A DNA stretch of 64,000 bases from Allorhizobium undicola ORS 992 = ATCC 700741 (lineage in GTDB: Bacteria; Pseudomonadota; Alphaproteobacteria; Rhizobiales; Rhizobiaceae). Every line of letters begins with the position of its first letter. Position 1 is the first letter of the stretch. Made by a program: the position numbers and the translations under genes. The notes under the pieces were generated by a model that worked only from the letters and a program-made list of their open reading frames with translations, made no database searches and had not been told where the DNA came from. The stretch spans positions 186,001 to 250,000 of the forward strand of contig NZ_JHXQ01000001.1 in the NCBI RefSeq assembly GCF_000621665.1. Reading direction: 5' to 3'. Shown piece by piece: positions 9,643 through 19,332 of the stretch.

Positions 9643-11040
9643 TCAGCGCTTCAACTCCCACGCCGTCACCCGTTCGCCGGTTTCCTTGTCCTTGCCATCC
9701 TTCAGCTGTATGCCCTTGGCGGCAAGATCGTCGCGGATCTTGTCGGCCTCGGCGAAATTCTTCGCTTTCAGCATTTCCAGCCGCATGGCAACCAGCGCTT
9801 CGACGGCGGCGGCGAGATCGTCGCTCACCTCGGCCTTCTGCGGCAAAACGCCAAGCAAAGCGGCGCTGACGGCAAAGACGGCGCGTTTTTCAGCATTGGC
9901 CTGCGCTTCGCCCGCAAGCCCGTGCAGGGCCTGAATGGCGGCCACCGTGTTGAGGTCGTCATGCAACGCCTCCAGCACGCAAGGGTCAGGCCGCGTCTGC
10001 GGGTCGAAATCGGCAATGTTCATGGCAGGCCATTTGGCCAGCAGCCGTTCGGCCTCCTCCAGCCGCTTCACCGAAAAATCGATCGGCTCGCGATAATGCG
10101 TCATCAGCATGGCAAGGCGCAGAACCTCGCCCGGCCATTTGCGCCCGCCGAAGGTTTCTGCCTCCAGCAGCTCGTTGATGGTGAAGAAGTTGCCGTCCGA
10201 TTTCGACATCTTGCGGCCTTCCACCTGCACGAAGCCGTTATGCATCCAGACATTCGCCATCACATCCGTGCCGTTGGCGCAGCAGGATTGGGCAATCTCG
10301 TTTTCATGATGCGGGAAGATCAGGTCCAGCCCGCCGCCGTGAATGTCGAAAATTTCGCCCAGATAGCGCCGCGACATGGCCGAGCATTCGATATGCCAGC
10401 CCGGACGGCCGCGCCCCCATGGGCTTTCCCAGCCGGGCTCGTTGTCGCTCGACAATTTCCACAGCACGAAATCGCCGGGATGTTTCTTGTGCGTCTCCAC
10501 GGCAATGCGGGCTCCTGCCTGCTGCTCATCCAGATTGCGCTTCGACAATTGCCCGTAACTGGCCATGGAGCGGGTGTCGAACAGCACTTCGCCCGCCGCC
10601 ACATAGGCGTGGCCTTTGGCGATCAGCGTTTCGATGATCGAAATCATCTGGGCGATATTGTCGGTGGCGCGGGGCTCCACCGTCGGCTCAAGGCAGCCAA
10701 GGCGTGCTACATCGGCATGGAACTGGTCGGCCGTCTTGCGCGTCACATGCGCAATCGCCTCGTTCAGCGGCAGGTCAGGGTAATCGCGCAGCGCGCGGGC
10801 GTTGATCTTGTCGTCCACGTCGGTGATGTTGCGGGCATAGGTGACGTGGTCTTCACCATAGATATGCCGCAGCAGCCTGAACAGCACGTCGAAGACGATG
10901 ACGGGCCGGGCATTGCCGATATGGGCGAAATCATAAACGGTCGGTCCGCAGACATACATGCGCACATTGTCTTTATCGATGGGCTCGAACGCCATCTTCT
11001 CGCGCGTCAATGTATTGTAAAGCTTGAGGCCTGCGGCCAT
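9643..11040 (-). CDS. cysS: Cysteinyl-tRNA synthetase
   Basis: 465 residues, class I aminoacyl-tRNA synthetase that charges tRNA-Cys. The zinc ligand Cys31 (CGPTVYD) is followed by the HIGN motif at 40-43, a WHIECSAM zinc-binding segment near 206, and KMSKS near 281. The C-terminal part is the helical tRNA-binding DALR-type domain. Length and motif spacing are standard. It heads a minus-strand run that continues into the two GFA genes and pip. Confidence 0.97.
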   Translation of the reverse strand: MAAGLKLYNTLTREKMAFEPIDKDNVRMYVCGPTVYDFAHIGNARPVIVFDVLFRLLRHIYGEDHVTYARNITDVDDKINARALRDYPDLPLNEAIAHVTRKTADQFHADVARLGCLEPTVEPRATDNIAQMISIIETLIAKGHAYVAAGEVLFDTRSMASYGQLSKRNLDEQQAGARIAVETHKKHPGDFVLWKLSSDNEPGWESPWGRGRPGWHIECSAMSRRYLGEIFDIHGGGLDLIFPHHENEIAQSCCANGTDVMANVWMHNGFVQVEGRKMSKSDGNFFTINELLEAETFGGRKWPGEVLRLAMLMTHYREPIDFSVKRLEEAERLLAKWPAMNIADFDPQTRPDPCVLEALHDDLNTVAAIQALHGLAGEAQANAEKRAVFAVSAALLGVLPQKAEVSDDLAAAVEALVAMRLEMLKAKNFAEADKIRDDLAAKGIQLKDGKDKETGERVTAWELKR

Positions 11041-11342
11041 GGTCTACTCCCGAAATGAACATTCCCGGCTGGACCGGGTCGTTTGTCATCTGGAGCTTTC
11101 AGGAGACGAAAACGGCCGGGCCAGCGAAGCGCTAGCGAATAATGGTGCCGCAAATAATGCAGAGGCTCGTTTTCATGGTTGCGAGTTATGGCGCGCTCTC
11201 CGGCGGCGGTCAAGGGGATGGATGAACCCGAAGACGCCGTTTTTATGGGAAAAATTTGCTTTTCAGGCTTTGTCGTATCAAAGCTCTTTCCTTCATGCGG
11301 CTTCTTTGCGATAGGCCGGAGGTGGAAGGCACTGGCCGAAAA
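11041..11342. other. 302-base divergent intergenic region, nothing recognised
   Basis: Lies between the divergent starts of cysS and the family-2 glycosyltransferase, so it should hold both promoters. I saw no convincing promoter boxes, repeat element or small gene. In-frame upstream start candidates for the glycosyltransferase (TTG 11256, ATG 11295, GTG 11322) fall inside it. Confidence 0.4.
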
Positions 11343-13223
11343 ATGCGAGGGGACGTGGAAGGCGCAAGCCCGGAATTCGAGATTGCGGTTGGTGAGGCGG
11401 CCCGGCTTTTGTCGGATCGGCCGATTGCGATGACCGTTTCCGACCCCGATGGGGTGCTGGGACCATCGCCCGTTCTGGAATTCCTGCGCCATGGCCGCGT
11501 GCCACAAAGCCTGTGCCGCAGGCTGGTGGTTCGGGGCAGGGGGCGGTTTTTCGGGTGGACGCCGGATGATCTGGCCACCATCCGCATTGTGGCCTGCGCT
11601 GCCGCAAGGCCGGGCGGGCGCAGGCCTGTGATCAGACTGCGCCGGTTGAGCCTCGTGGAAATCGGCGTGCGGATTGGCTGGGCAAGCCCCAGGGCGCTCA
11701 GCCGCCTGCTCCGGCTTTTTCTGGCAGGCAACAGCAAGGGCGCGGTCTTCCGCTTCCTCCGTTTTTTCGAGGGCCTCAGCGAACCCTCCTACCGCGACTG
11801 GATATGGGCCGAGGCTGCTCGGCGCGGCGTGGAGCCGGTGACGGCATTGACCGAAACGCCGCCGGTGACGGTGACGATTGCCGGGAATGGCGCGCTTGCT
11901 GCGCTGAGCCGCCAAAGCCTTGCAGGGCAGACCTATCCGGCCATCCGCGAAAGCAAGGGCCCGCCTGAGGACGGGCGGGGGTTCTGGCTGCGCCTGCCCG
12001 CCGGAACGCGGCTTGCCGCCAGCGCTATTGCCGACATGGTGCAAAGCCTGAGCGACTGTCCCGCCGCCGCTGCCGTCTATGCCGATGAGGATGTGATGGA
12101 AAAGAACGGGCGGCGGCACAGTCCCTTTTTCAAACCCGCCTGGGACGCGCTTCTGGCAGAGGCCGGATGGCTGCGGCCCGATGCCGCCCTGATGCGCGCC
12201 AGCGCCCTGCCTGAGGCGCAAGATGTCATCGGCCTTGAGAGTGCCGCGCTGCTTGCCCGGCTTGCCGAACGGGGGACGATCCTGCATCTGCCGCGTGTGC
12301 TGGTGCATCGCCAGGCGCTGCCAAGCCCTTCATTGACGATAAAGCGCCCTTTGCCGGTGCTGAAGCCGGTCAGCGTCATCATTCCCACCCGTGACCGGGC
12401 CGATCTTCTCGCGGCCTGTCTGGAGGGGCTTCTGGAAAAAACCCGTCATGCGGGGCTCGATATTCTCGTTATCGATAATGACAGCCGTGAGCAGGCGACG
12501 CTGGAGCTGATGGCCCGACACGAGGCGGCGGGGCAGATCCGGCGCGTGGCCATGCCGGGGGCGTTCAATTTTTCACGTGCCTGCAACCTTGGCATAAGCG
12601 CGGCGCGGCATGAGGCGGTGCTGCTGCTGAACAATGACGTGGAGCCGCTTGAAGACGGCTGGCTGGCGGAGATGCTGGGCGAGATGGAAGACCCGCATGT
12701 CGGGGCGGTGGGGTCGCTGCTGCTGTTTCCCGATGGATATGTCCAGCATGGCGGGGTCATTCTCGGCCATGGCTCCATTGCCCGGCACGGCTTTCATTTC
12801 TACCACCCCGATGGCGGGGAGGATCGCGGGCTTTTATCGCTGCGGCGCAACCTTTCTGCGGTTACGGCGGCTTGTCTTTTGACGCGCCGCAGTCTTTGGC
12901 AGGCCGTGGGCGGCATGAATGAAGAAATGTTGCCCGTGGCCTTCAACGATGTGGATTATTGCCTCAAATTGCGCAGACAAGGAGCCCTGATCCGCTGGAC
13001 CCCTCATGCGCAGCTGTTGCATCGGGAATCCGTTTCACGCGGGCGCGACAATACCGAGGCCAAGCGCCAGCGCTTTGCGGCTGAAGAAAAATATATGTTC
13101 GAAACCTGGGGCAATCTGCTGCTGAACGATCCCTTCCATAATCCGAATCTTTCGCTTTCGGCAGGAGAATTCGTGCTGGCAGGTGCGCCGCGCCAAACCA
13201 CGGCCCGGAGCGGCGAATGTTGA
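11343..13223 (+). CDS. Two-domain family 2 glycosyltransferase
   Basis: 626 residues from the ATG at 11343 (GGAAGG about 13 nt upstream). A region of unknown fold (about 1-170) is followed by a first GT-A-like domain with VYADEDV (DxD-like) near 245, and then a canonical GT2 domain starting VSVIIPTRDRADLL near 340. The latter has VIDNDS, LLNNDVEPLEDGWL (DxD-type metal site) and a WxxPhe-type end. Such double-domain GT2 proteins extend surface polysaccharides or glycans at the cytoplasmic membrane face. It overlaps the next glycosyltransferase by 7 bases. The sugar and acceptor cannot be told. Confidence 0.82.
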   Translation: MRGDVEGASPEFEIAVGEAARLLSDRPIAMTVSDPDGVLGPSPVLEFLRHGRVPQSLCRRLVVRGRGRFFGWTPDDLATIRIVACAAARPGGRRPVIRLRRLSLVEIGVRIGWASPRALSRLLRLFLAGNSKGAVFRFLRFFEGLSEPSYRDWIWAEAARRGVEPVTALTETPPVTVTIAGNGALAALSRQSLAGQTYPAIRESKGPPEDGRGFWLRLPAGTRLAASAIADMVQSLSDCPAAAAVYADEDVMEKNGRRHSPFFKPAWDALLAEAGWLRPDAALMRASALPEAQDVIGLESAALLARLAERGTILHLPRVLVHRQALPSPSLTIKRPLPVLKPVSVIIPTRDRADLLAACLEGLLEKTRHAGLDILVIDNDSREQATLELMARHEAAGQIRRVAMPGAFNFSRACNLGISAARHEAVLLLNNDVEPLEDGWLAEMLGEMEDPHVGAVGSLLLFPDGYVQHGGVILGHGSIARHGFHFYHPDGGEDRGLLSLRRNLSAVTAACLLTRRSLWQAVGGMNEEMLPVAFNDVDYCLKLRRQGALIRWTPHAQLLHRESVSRGRDNTEAKRQRFAAEEKYMFETWGNLLLNDPFHNPNLSLSAGEFVLAGAPRQTTARSGEC

Positions 13224-14341
13224 AGCAGAGCTCGATCCTGTCCCGCCTGATCGACAGATGTCTCACGCGGCCCCGGCTTCTGGGGCCGGGCCGGGGTAGT
13301 CCGCGCCGTGCGGTCAGGCGCATCCTTGTTTTTGGCCGCATTCCCAATCCCACTGTCGATTATTATCTCGTGGCCCGGCTTGAAGCTGCCGGTATGCCGC
13401 CTTTCGAGCTTTGCGATATTCGCAATTTCCGCGCCGCGGAGCTGGAGGCGGAGGGCAGTTTCGTGTTGATCTGCCGCTACGCATCCCCCGCGCTGGTAAG
13501 CTGGATCGAACGCCACAGCGAGGTTCTCGCCGGTGTGGGCCTGTTTCTCGATGACGACATACCGGCGGTGATTACCGGCGAGGATGCGGATCTGCCTTAT
13601 CGGCTGTTTCTGTGGTACCGGGCGGTTTTTCCGCTGCGGCGGCTGAACCGGCAGCTCGATTGCCTGTGGCTGTCCACGCCGAGGCTGGCTGCCGCCATAG
13701 GCGAAACGGGAGCGCGCCTGCTGCCGCCCGCGCCACCTGCAAAGCTCTGGCAAAGGCCGCAGGCGGCAGACTGCGGCGATGAGGTGGTGATTGCCTATCA
13801 CGCCACCGGCGTTCACGTGGCCGAACATCGCTTTTTGCGGCCAATCATCGAGAAAGTGCTTGCGGCCCGGCCGCAGGCCCGCTTCGAAGTGGTGGCCGGG
13901 CCCGGCGCTTCCGGCATCTGGAAAGGTCTGGAGCGCTGCGACGTCAGGCTGCCGACCTCGTGGAACAGCTATCTCGAAAGCATGACCTCGGCGCGTGTGG
14001 ATATTTTCCTCGTGCCGCTGACGCCTTCCGCCGTCAATGATTGCCGCTCGCCAACCAAACGCATCGATGTGGCGCGGCTCGATGCGGCGGGGCTTTATTC
14101 GGCATCGCTCAGTTATGGCTTCGGTCATGATCGCGGCGAAATCCATCTTTCCCACGATGCGAAAGAATGGGTGCGCGCCATTCTGGCGTTGATCGATAAT
14201 CCGGCCGAGCGTCAGGCTGTTGCGGCAGCAACGCGGGCGGAAGTGGCGGCCATGACGGCACTTGCCAGCGTGGGGCTGCCGGAGATTGCAAAGCATTTCC
14301 AGGAAAAGTGCGATAGCGGTTTTCCGTCCGGAAATGCGTGA
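13217..14341 (+). CDS. GT-B fold (family 1/4-like) glycosyltransferase
   Basis: 374 residues. No signal peptide. The ILVFGRIPNPTVDYYLVARLE start and the C-terminal half (AGPGASGIWKGLERC, VDIFLVPLTPSAVNDCRSPTKRID) fit a GT-B nucleotide-sugar domain, with the SPTKxxD segment in the place where family 4 enzymes have their donor-binding E-x7-E region. It begins inside the 3' end of the upstream GT2 gene, so the two are surely one transcript and probably act on the same glycan. The last 15 or so codons are provided by a palindromic repeat that starts at 14293. Confidence 0.75.
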   Translation: MLKQSSILSRLIDRCLTRPRLLGPGRGSPRRAVRRILVFGRIPNPTVDYYLVARLEAAGMPPFELCDIRNFRAAELEAEGSFVLICRYASPALVSWIERHSEVLAGVGLFLDDDIPAVITGEDADLPYRLFLWYRAVFPLRRLNRQLDCLWLSTPRLAAAIGETGARLLPPAPPAKLWQRPQAADCGDEVVIAYHATGVHVAEHRFLRPIIEKVLAARPQARFEVVAGPGASGIWKGLERCDVRLPTSWNSYLESMTSARVDIFLVPLTPSAVNDCRSPTKRIDVARLDAAGLYSASLSYGFGHDRGEIHLSHDAKEWVRAILALIDNPAERQAVAAATRAEVAAMTALASVGLPEIAKHFQEKCDSGFPSGNA

Positions 14342-14394
14342 GAAGACTCATTTCCAGGAAAAGTGCGATAGCGGTTTTCCGTCCGGAAATGCGT
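14293..14394. repeat. Two direct copies of a 46-bp palindromic unit
   Basis: Units at 14293-14338 and 14348-14393. Each has GCATTTCCAGGAAAAGTG at the left, a CGATAGCGG centre and TTTTCCGTCCGGAAATGC at the right, a rhizobial REP-type layout like the 54-bp units at 4402. Copy 1 supplies the last codons and stop of the GT-B gene; copy 2 is intergenic. The sequences are almost identical, which suggests recent duplication. Confidence 0.9.
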
Positions 14395-14463
14395 AACAGC
14401 AACCGGTTGGAGAGGGGCAGCTTGCGGCCAGTGAAAAAAGGCGCAGAGGCTCTGCGCCCGACG

Positions 14464-15204
14464 TCACGCGGGCATATGGTAATCCACAATGCGGTTTTCG
14501 CGCACGAGAAAGAGCTTGCCGGTTTCGGTCTGGTCCGGGCCGACCAGCGGCAACAGGGCCTTTGCCACTTCGGAAGGATGCGGCAGCGTATCGGGGTCTT
14601 CGCCCGGCATGGCCTGAGCGCGCATGGCGGTGCGGGTCGCGCCCGGATCGACCGACAGAACCCTCAGCGGCAGGCGCTGGCTTTCGGCGGCCCAGGTGCG
14701 GGCAAGCGCTTCCACCGCAGCCTTGGAGGCAGAATAGGGGCCCCAGAAGGGCTTGCACTTGTGAGCCGCGCCGGAAGACAGGATCAGCGCGCGGCCCTGA
14801 TCGGACTTGGTGATGAGCGGATCGATGGAGCGGATCAGCCGCCAGGTGGCGGTGACATTGATTGCCATGACCTTGTCGAACACCTTGGCTTCCACATGGC
14901 CAACCGGGGAGATAACCCCCAGCACGCCGGCATTGGCCACCAGAATGTCCAGCTTGCCCCAGCGCTCGAAAATCGAGCCGCCCAGCGCATCGATTGCGCC
15001 CATATCGGCAAGGTCGAAGGGCACCAGCGTTGCCGAGCCGCCAGCCGCCTGGATGGCATCGTCCAGTTCTTCAAGGCCGCCAACGGTGCGGGCGCAGGCA
15101 ATGACATGGGCACCCGCACGGGCCAGTTCCAGCGCCGTGAAATAGCCGATGCCGCGTGAGGCGCCGGTAACGAGCGCAATCCGGCCCTTCAAATCCACAG
15201 TCAT
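14464..15204 (-). CDS. SDR-family NAD(P)-dependent oxidoreductase
   Basis: 246 residues. Classical short-chain dehydrogenase: TGASRGIG at 14-21 for the cofactor, NAGVLG near 90, and the catalytic YSASK near 153 with SSGAA as the serine region. The substrate cannot be predicted. It lies 14 bases downstream of purF on the same strand and is probably co-transcribed with it; this SDR next to purF is a recurrent alphaproteobacterial arrangement in my recollection, without a known pathway link. Confidence 0.9.
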   Translation of the reverse strand: MTVDLKGRIALVTGASRGIGYFTALELARAGAHVIACARTVGGLEELDDAIQAAGGSATLVPFDLADMGAIDALGGSIFERWGKLDILVANAGVLGVISPVGHVEAKVFDKVMAINVTATWRLIRSIDPLITKSDQGRALILSSGAAHKCKPFWGPYSASKAAVEALARTWAAESQRLPLRVLSVDPGATRTAMRAQAMPGEDPDTLPHPSEVAKALLPLVGPDQTETGKLFLVRENRIVDYHMPA

Positions 15205-15218
15205 GCTCTGCCTGCCTC

Positions 15219-16709
15219 TCAGCCGTTGCTGGCGAGAACGGAGACCTTGCGGCCCACCTTTTCGCCTTCCTTGTCCAGCAGCCGCACCGGATAGTCGCCG
15301 GTGAAGTAATGATCGGTGAATTGCGGATTTTCCGGATTTCGCGGCTCGCCGCCCACGGCCTTGTAAAGCCCGTCGATGGACAGGAATGCCAGCGAATCCG
15401 CGCCGATATATTTCGCCATGGCCTCTTCATTGGCATATTGATTGGCCAGCAGCTTGTCGGCGTCCGGCGTATCGATGCCGTAAAAGTCCGGGTGATAGAT
15501 CATCGGGCTTGCAACGCGGATATGCACCTCGCTTGCGCCCGCATCGCGGATCATCTGCACGATCTTCAGCGAGGTCGTGCCACGCACGATGGAATCATCC
15601 ACCAGAATGACGCGCTTGCCTTCGATCATCGCGCGGTTGGCGGAATGCTTGAGCTTGACGCCGAAGGCGCGGATCTGCTGCGTGGGTTCGATGAAGGTGC
15701 GCCCGACATAGTGATTGCGGATAATCCCGTATTCGAAGGGAATGCCGCTTTGCTGCGCATAGCCCAGAGCCGCAGGCGTGCCGCCATCGGGCACCGGCAC
15801 CACGACATCGCCGTCGCAAGGGGCTTCCAGTGCCAGGTTCATGCCCATATTCTTGCGCGTCTGATAGACATTGCGGCCACTGACGACCGAATCCGGCCGG
15901 GCGAAATAGACATATTCGAACAGGCAGGGGCGCTCCGGCTGCGGGCGGGCGGGCGGGCGGCTGTCGATGCTGATCGAGCCATCCGGCTGGATTTCGCAGA
16001 TGATGACTTCGCCATTCATCACGTCGCGCACATATTTTGCGCCGATAATGTCCAGCGCGCAGGTTTCCGAGCAGAAAATCGGCTTGCCGTCCAGCTCGCC
16101 CATGACCAGCGGGCGGATGCCGACGGGGTCGCGCGCGGCGATCAGCTTGGTGCGCGTCATGGCAATCATCGCATAGCCGCCTTCCATCTGGCGCATGGCG
16201 TCGATGAAGCGGTCGGCGGTGGAGCTATGGCGGGAGCGGGCGATGAGATGCAGCACCACTTCCGAATCCGAAGTGGACTGACAGATGGCGCCGGTTGCGA
16301 TGATCTGGCGGCGTAGCGTCATGCCATTGGTGAAGTTGCCGTTATGGGCAATGGCGATCCCGCCTTCCTCCAGCTCGGCAAACAGCGGCTGCACATTGCG
16401 CAGCGCCACTTCCCCCGTGGTGGAGTAGCGGGTGTGGCCAATGGCGGCAGCACCCGGCAGCTTGGCCAGCGTGACCGGGTTGGTGTAGTGATCCCCCACC
16501 AGCCCCATATGCTTTTCGGTATAGAATTGCTTACCGTCGAAGGAGACGATGCCCGCCGCCTCCTGACCGCGATGCTGGAGGGCATGGAGGCCAAGCGCCG
16601 TCAGCGTTGCGGCATCCTGATGGCCGAGAATACCGAAAACGCCGCATTCTTCATGCAGCGTATCGCCGTCAATTTCATCGAGGAATGTCGAGGAGGAGGA
16701 CTGAATCAT
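15219..16709 (-). CDS. purF: Amidophosphoribosyltransferase
   Basis: 496 residues. Glutamine PRPP amidotransferase, first committed step of purine synthesis. The ATG at 16709 gives a 21-residue propeptide before the N-terminal nucleophile Cys22 (EECGVFGILG), which is exposed by autocleavage in the long-propeptide class. The class II glutaminase domain is followed by the phosphoribosyltransferase signature VILVDDSIVRGTTS near 360. The cysteines CLFEYVYFARPDS and the C-terminal region fit the Fe-S-type B. subtilis subclass. It sits between cvpA and an SDR gene, and cvpA-purF is the classic linkage. Confidence 0.97.
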   Translation of the reverse strand: MIQSSSSTFLDEIDGDTLHEECGVFGILGHQDAATLTALGLHALQHRGQEAAGIVSFDGKQFYTEKHMGLVGDHYTNPVTLAKLPGAAAIGHTRYSTTGEVALRNVQPLFAELEEGGIAIAHNGNFTNGMTLRRQIIATGAICQSTSDSEVVLHLIARSRHSSTADRFIDAMRQMEGGYAMIAMTRTKLIAARDPVGIRPLVMGELDGKPIFCSETCALDIIGAKYVRDVMNGEVIICEIQPDGSISIDSRPPARPQPERPCLFEYVYFARPDSVVSGRNVYQTRKNMGMNLALEAPCDGDVVVPVPDGGTPAALGYAQQSGIPFEYGIIRNHYVGRTFIEPTQQIRAFGVKLKHSANRAMIEGKRVILVDDSIVRGTTSLKIVQMIRDAGASEVHIRVASPMIYHPDFYGIDTPDADKLLANQYANEEAMAKYIGADSLAFLSIDGLYKAVGGEPRNPENPQFTDHYFTGDYPVRLLDKEGEKVGRKVSVLASNG

Positions 16710-16842
16710 CACAGCAGGCCTTTGCTCACTTGGCTCACGAGGCGCCCGGGTTTGAAATGGGATGTGCGGGCCGCGAGACCGTTCAGGGAGAATATGTCCC
16801 GCCGCCGATTTTCATGACTTGCCGCTGTGGCAAGGTAAGCTT

Positions 16843-17418
16843 TCAATTGCCGGTGGCTGGCGCATCTTCGGCAGGCGCCTGTCCTTCCTGGGACTGGGGC
16901 TGTTCCTTGCCGAGAATACGGGCACGCAGTTGCGGCTCCAGGTCTTCCGGCAGCAGGGCCTCCATTTTCAGGACCATGGCGTCGAGGAAGGGCTTGGACT
17001 TGGCATTGTTGACCCAGGCCGGGCGCCCCTTCACGTCGATCAGCCAGTTCCAGAAGGCGACCGCCACGACCAGCAGCAAAAGGCCGCGCGCCGCGCCAAA
17101 CAGGAAGCCGAGCGTCCGGTCGAGCGCGCCGATGCGGCTGTCGATGATGAAATCGGCAATGCGCGAGGTAATCAGCGAGATCACGATCAGTGCCAGAATG
17201 AAGATGGCGCCGGCGGAGCCTGCCATGGCGATGCGGTGATCGGCGGTGTATTTTTCCGCATAGGGCAGGACGAGCGGGTAGAAATAATAGGCGGCGGCGA
17301 TTGCGCCAACCCAGCTTGCAATCGACAGGATCTCGCGGGAAAAACCGCGGATCATCGCCAGCACCGCCGAAAACAGCACGACACCGATGACTATACCGTC
17401 GAAAATCGTAATGGGCAT
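16843..17418 (-). CDS. cvpA: CvpA-family membrane protein
   Basis: 191 residues with four predicted transmembrane helices (about 5-25, 30-50, 65-85, 100-122) and an acidic, Gln/Pro-rich cytosolic tail. GFSREILSIASWVGAIAAAYYF and DRTLGFLFGAARGLLLL are typical of CvpA/colicin V production proteins. The family has been tied to envelope integrity; the name derives from a colicin V production phenotype. It is 133 bases upstream of purF on the same strand, matching the conserved cvpA-purF pair. Confidence 0.9.
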   Translation of the reverse strand: MPITIFDGIVIGVVLFSAVLAMIRGFSREILSIASWVGAIAAAYYFYPLVLPYAEKYTADHRIAMAGSAGAIFILALIVISLITSRIADFIIDSRIGALDRTLGFLFGAARGLLLLVVAVAFWNWLIDVKGRPAWVNNAKSKPFLDAMVLKMEALLPEDLEPQLRARILGKEQPQSQEGQAPAEDAPATGN

Positions 17419-17435
17419 CCAGTTCTACTCCGGGA

Positions 17436-17548
17436 CTACAGCGCCGTGCGTATTATCAAATGCACACAGGACACTGTAACACTTTAAATGTGCTGCATAA
17501 TTTTTTACCTTGAACCGGGCCAGGTTTAAGGAATTATGCAGTCGCCGC
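17436..17548. repeat. Dispersed intergenic palindromic element, copy 2 (inverted)
   Basis: In reverse orientation relative to 20529-20640: ACAGCGCCGTGCG, GTAACACTTTAAATGTGCTGCATAA and CAGGTTTAAGGAATTATGCAG mark the same three stems. It occupies the first part of the 320-base gap between cvpA and radA; the rest of that gap (17549-17738) shows nothing recognisable. Confidence 0.6.
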
Positions 17549-17738
17549 TCATGCGGCGTCCAGTTTTCCGTCATGTGCGGCTCCCTTGCGGAAGCGGCTT
17601 CTCCTTACACCACGATTGGGCCGAGCGGAAGGCGCAAAGGACAGGCAATTCTATCAAAATTATGAAGGCGCCTGTTCTTTGTTGAAGCAGCCGGAGATTC
17701 CGCAGAATGGACTGGCGAGGCGCGGTCGGGTTATTCCG

Positions 17739-19130
17739 TCACTCTTCCGGCGCTTTAAGCTTGCGGCCAGCAATCTGCACCACCAGATCGGCCAGGCTTT
17801 CCAGCTTGCTGACCTTGCCGACAGCCTTGGGCAGGTCAGCCGAGGCGCCCGGCAGGACGGCACCGGAAAAGCCCAGTTTTTCGGCTTCCTTCAGCCGTTG
17901 CGCCGTTTGCGAAACGGGCCGCACCGCCCCCGAAAGGCTGACCTCGCCGAAATAGACGCGATCTGCCGGAAGCGCCACGCCTGCCAGCGAGGAGACCAGC
18001 GCCGCGGCTATGGCAATATCGGCCGCCGGTTCGGTAATCCGGTAGCCGCCTGCAATGTTGAGATAGACATCGTGCTGACCAAGGCGCACGCCGCAATGGG
18101 CCTCCAGCACGGCAAGCACCATGGCAAGACGGCTGGGCTCCCATCCGACCACGGCGCGGCGCGGTGTGCCGAGCGAGGTGGGCGCCACCAGCGCCTGCAC
18201 CTCCACAAGCACGGGCCGGGTGCCTTCCATGCCGGCAAACACCGCCGCCCCCGGCGCTTTTTCATTGCGCTCGCCGAGAAAAAGCTCAGATGGATTGGCC
18301 ACTTCGCGCAAGCCCCGGTCCGACATTTCGAAAACGCCGATTTCGTCCGTGGGACCAAAGCGGTTCTTGACCGTGCGCAGAATGCGGTAATGATGGCCGC
18401 GATCACCTTCAAAATAAAGAACGGCATCCACCATGTGTTCCACCAGACGCGGACCGGCAATCTGCCCCTCCTTGGTGACATGCCCGACCAGAACCATGGT
18501 GGCGCCCGTCTGCTTGGCAAAGCGGATCATGGCCTGCACGCCGGTGCGCAATTGCGTGACCGTGCCGGGAGCGGAATCGGCACTGTCGCTCCACAGCGTC
18601 TGGATGGAATCGATGATGACCAGATCGGGCCGCTTGCCCTCCGAGAGCGTGGCCAGAATATCCTCGACATTGGTTTCCGCCGCCAGAAGCACGTCGGTAT
18701 CGGCCGCGCCCAGCCGCTGCGCCCGCAGCCGCACCTGCGCCACCGCTTCTTCACCGGATACATAAATGACCCGCTGCTTCTTGCGCGAAAGCGCGGCGGC
18801 GGCCTGCATCAGCAGGGTGGATTTGCCAATGCCCGGATCACCGCCGATCAGCACCGCCGAGCCGCGCACGAAACCGCCGCCCGTGGCGCGGTCCAGCTCT
18901 CCCATGCCGGTGGCGATGCGCGGCGCTTCCTCGATCTCGCCCGAAAGCGTGGTCAAGGTGACAGGCCGCCCCTTCTTGGGCGCCATTTTGCCCGGACCGC
19001 CGCCGACGCCGCCCAGCAGGTCTTCCTCGACAATGGTATTCCACTGGCCGCAGCCGTCGCATTTGCCGGCCCAGCGGCTGTGAACCGTGCCGCAATTCTG
19101 GCAGACGAACTGGGTTTTGGCGCGTGCCAT
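17739..19130 (-). CDS. radA: DNA repair protein RadA (Sms)
   Basis: 463 residues. RecA-like branch migration ATPase used in recombinational repair. An N-terminal C4 zinc finger (Cys10, 13, 24, 27) is followed by Walker A GGDPGIGKST at 96-105, the RadA-specific KNRFG motif near 250, and a C-terminal Lon-protease-like domain with the EPSRLAMVLAVLEAH region. The ATG at 19130 has a GGAAGAG sequence directly upstream; an in-frame extension to 19178 is not conserved with the family start MARAKTQFVCQNCG. Confidence 0.96.
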   Translation of the reverse strand: MARAKTQFVCQNCGTVHSRWAGKCDGCGQWNTIVEEDLLGGVGGGPGKMAPKKGRPVTLTTLSGEIEEAPRIATGMGELDRATGGGFVRGSAVLIGGDPGIGKSTLLMQAAAALSRKKQRVIYVSGEEAVAQVRLRAQRLGAADTDVLLAAETNVEDILATLSEGKRPDLVIIDSIQTLWSDSADSAPGTVTQLRTGVQAMIRFAKQTGATMVLVGHVTKEGQIAGPRLVEHMVDAVLYFEGDRGHHYRILRTVKNRFGPTDEIGVFEMSDRGLREVANPSELFLGERNEKAPGAAVFAGMEGTRPVLVEVQALVAPTSLGTPRRAVVGWEPSRLAMVLAVLEAHCGVRLGQHDVYLNIAGGYRITEPAADIAIAAALVSSLAGVALPADRVYFGEVSLSGAVRPVSQTAQRLKEAEKLGFSGAVLPGASADLPKAVGKVSKLESLADLVVQIAGRKLKAPEE

Positions 19131-19260
19131 GCTCTTCCTTCCGCAGCGAGGTGACGAGTTTCGCCCCCAGGCCTTCAATTATACAATCGTCCGCGCCCCG
19201 CATTTAAGCACGTTGCAGCTTATCAGGCTCAAGCAACGTGCTTTAATTTCTTGTATTAAC

Positions 19261-19305
19261 GCATGTCGTCATCGCAAAACCGTTTCACACTTTTGCGCGA
19301 CATGC
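19261..19305. repeat. REP-like palindrome, GCATGTCG/CGCAAAAC family, copy 2
   Basis: GCATGTCG pairs with CGACATGC, and CGCAAAAC with the later TTTTGCG around a short centre. It is the better-preserved partner of 1332-1381. It lies 28 bases after the alr stop codon, again just downstream of a minus-strand gene. Confidence 0.75.
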
Positions 19306-19323
19306 TCTTGCTCTTGCTCTTGC
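19303..19323. repeat. Short hexanucleotide tandem repeat (TGCTCT)n
   Basis: Three full TGCTCT units and a partial fourth, between the REP-like palindrome and the alr stop codon. Length variation between strains is plausible. Confidence 0.8.
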
Positions 19324-19332
19324 CTGTTTGCC

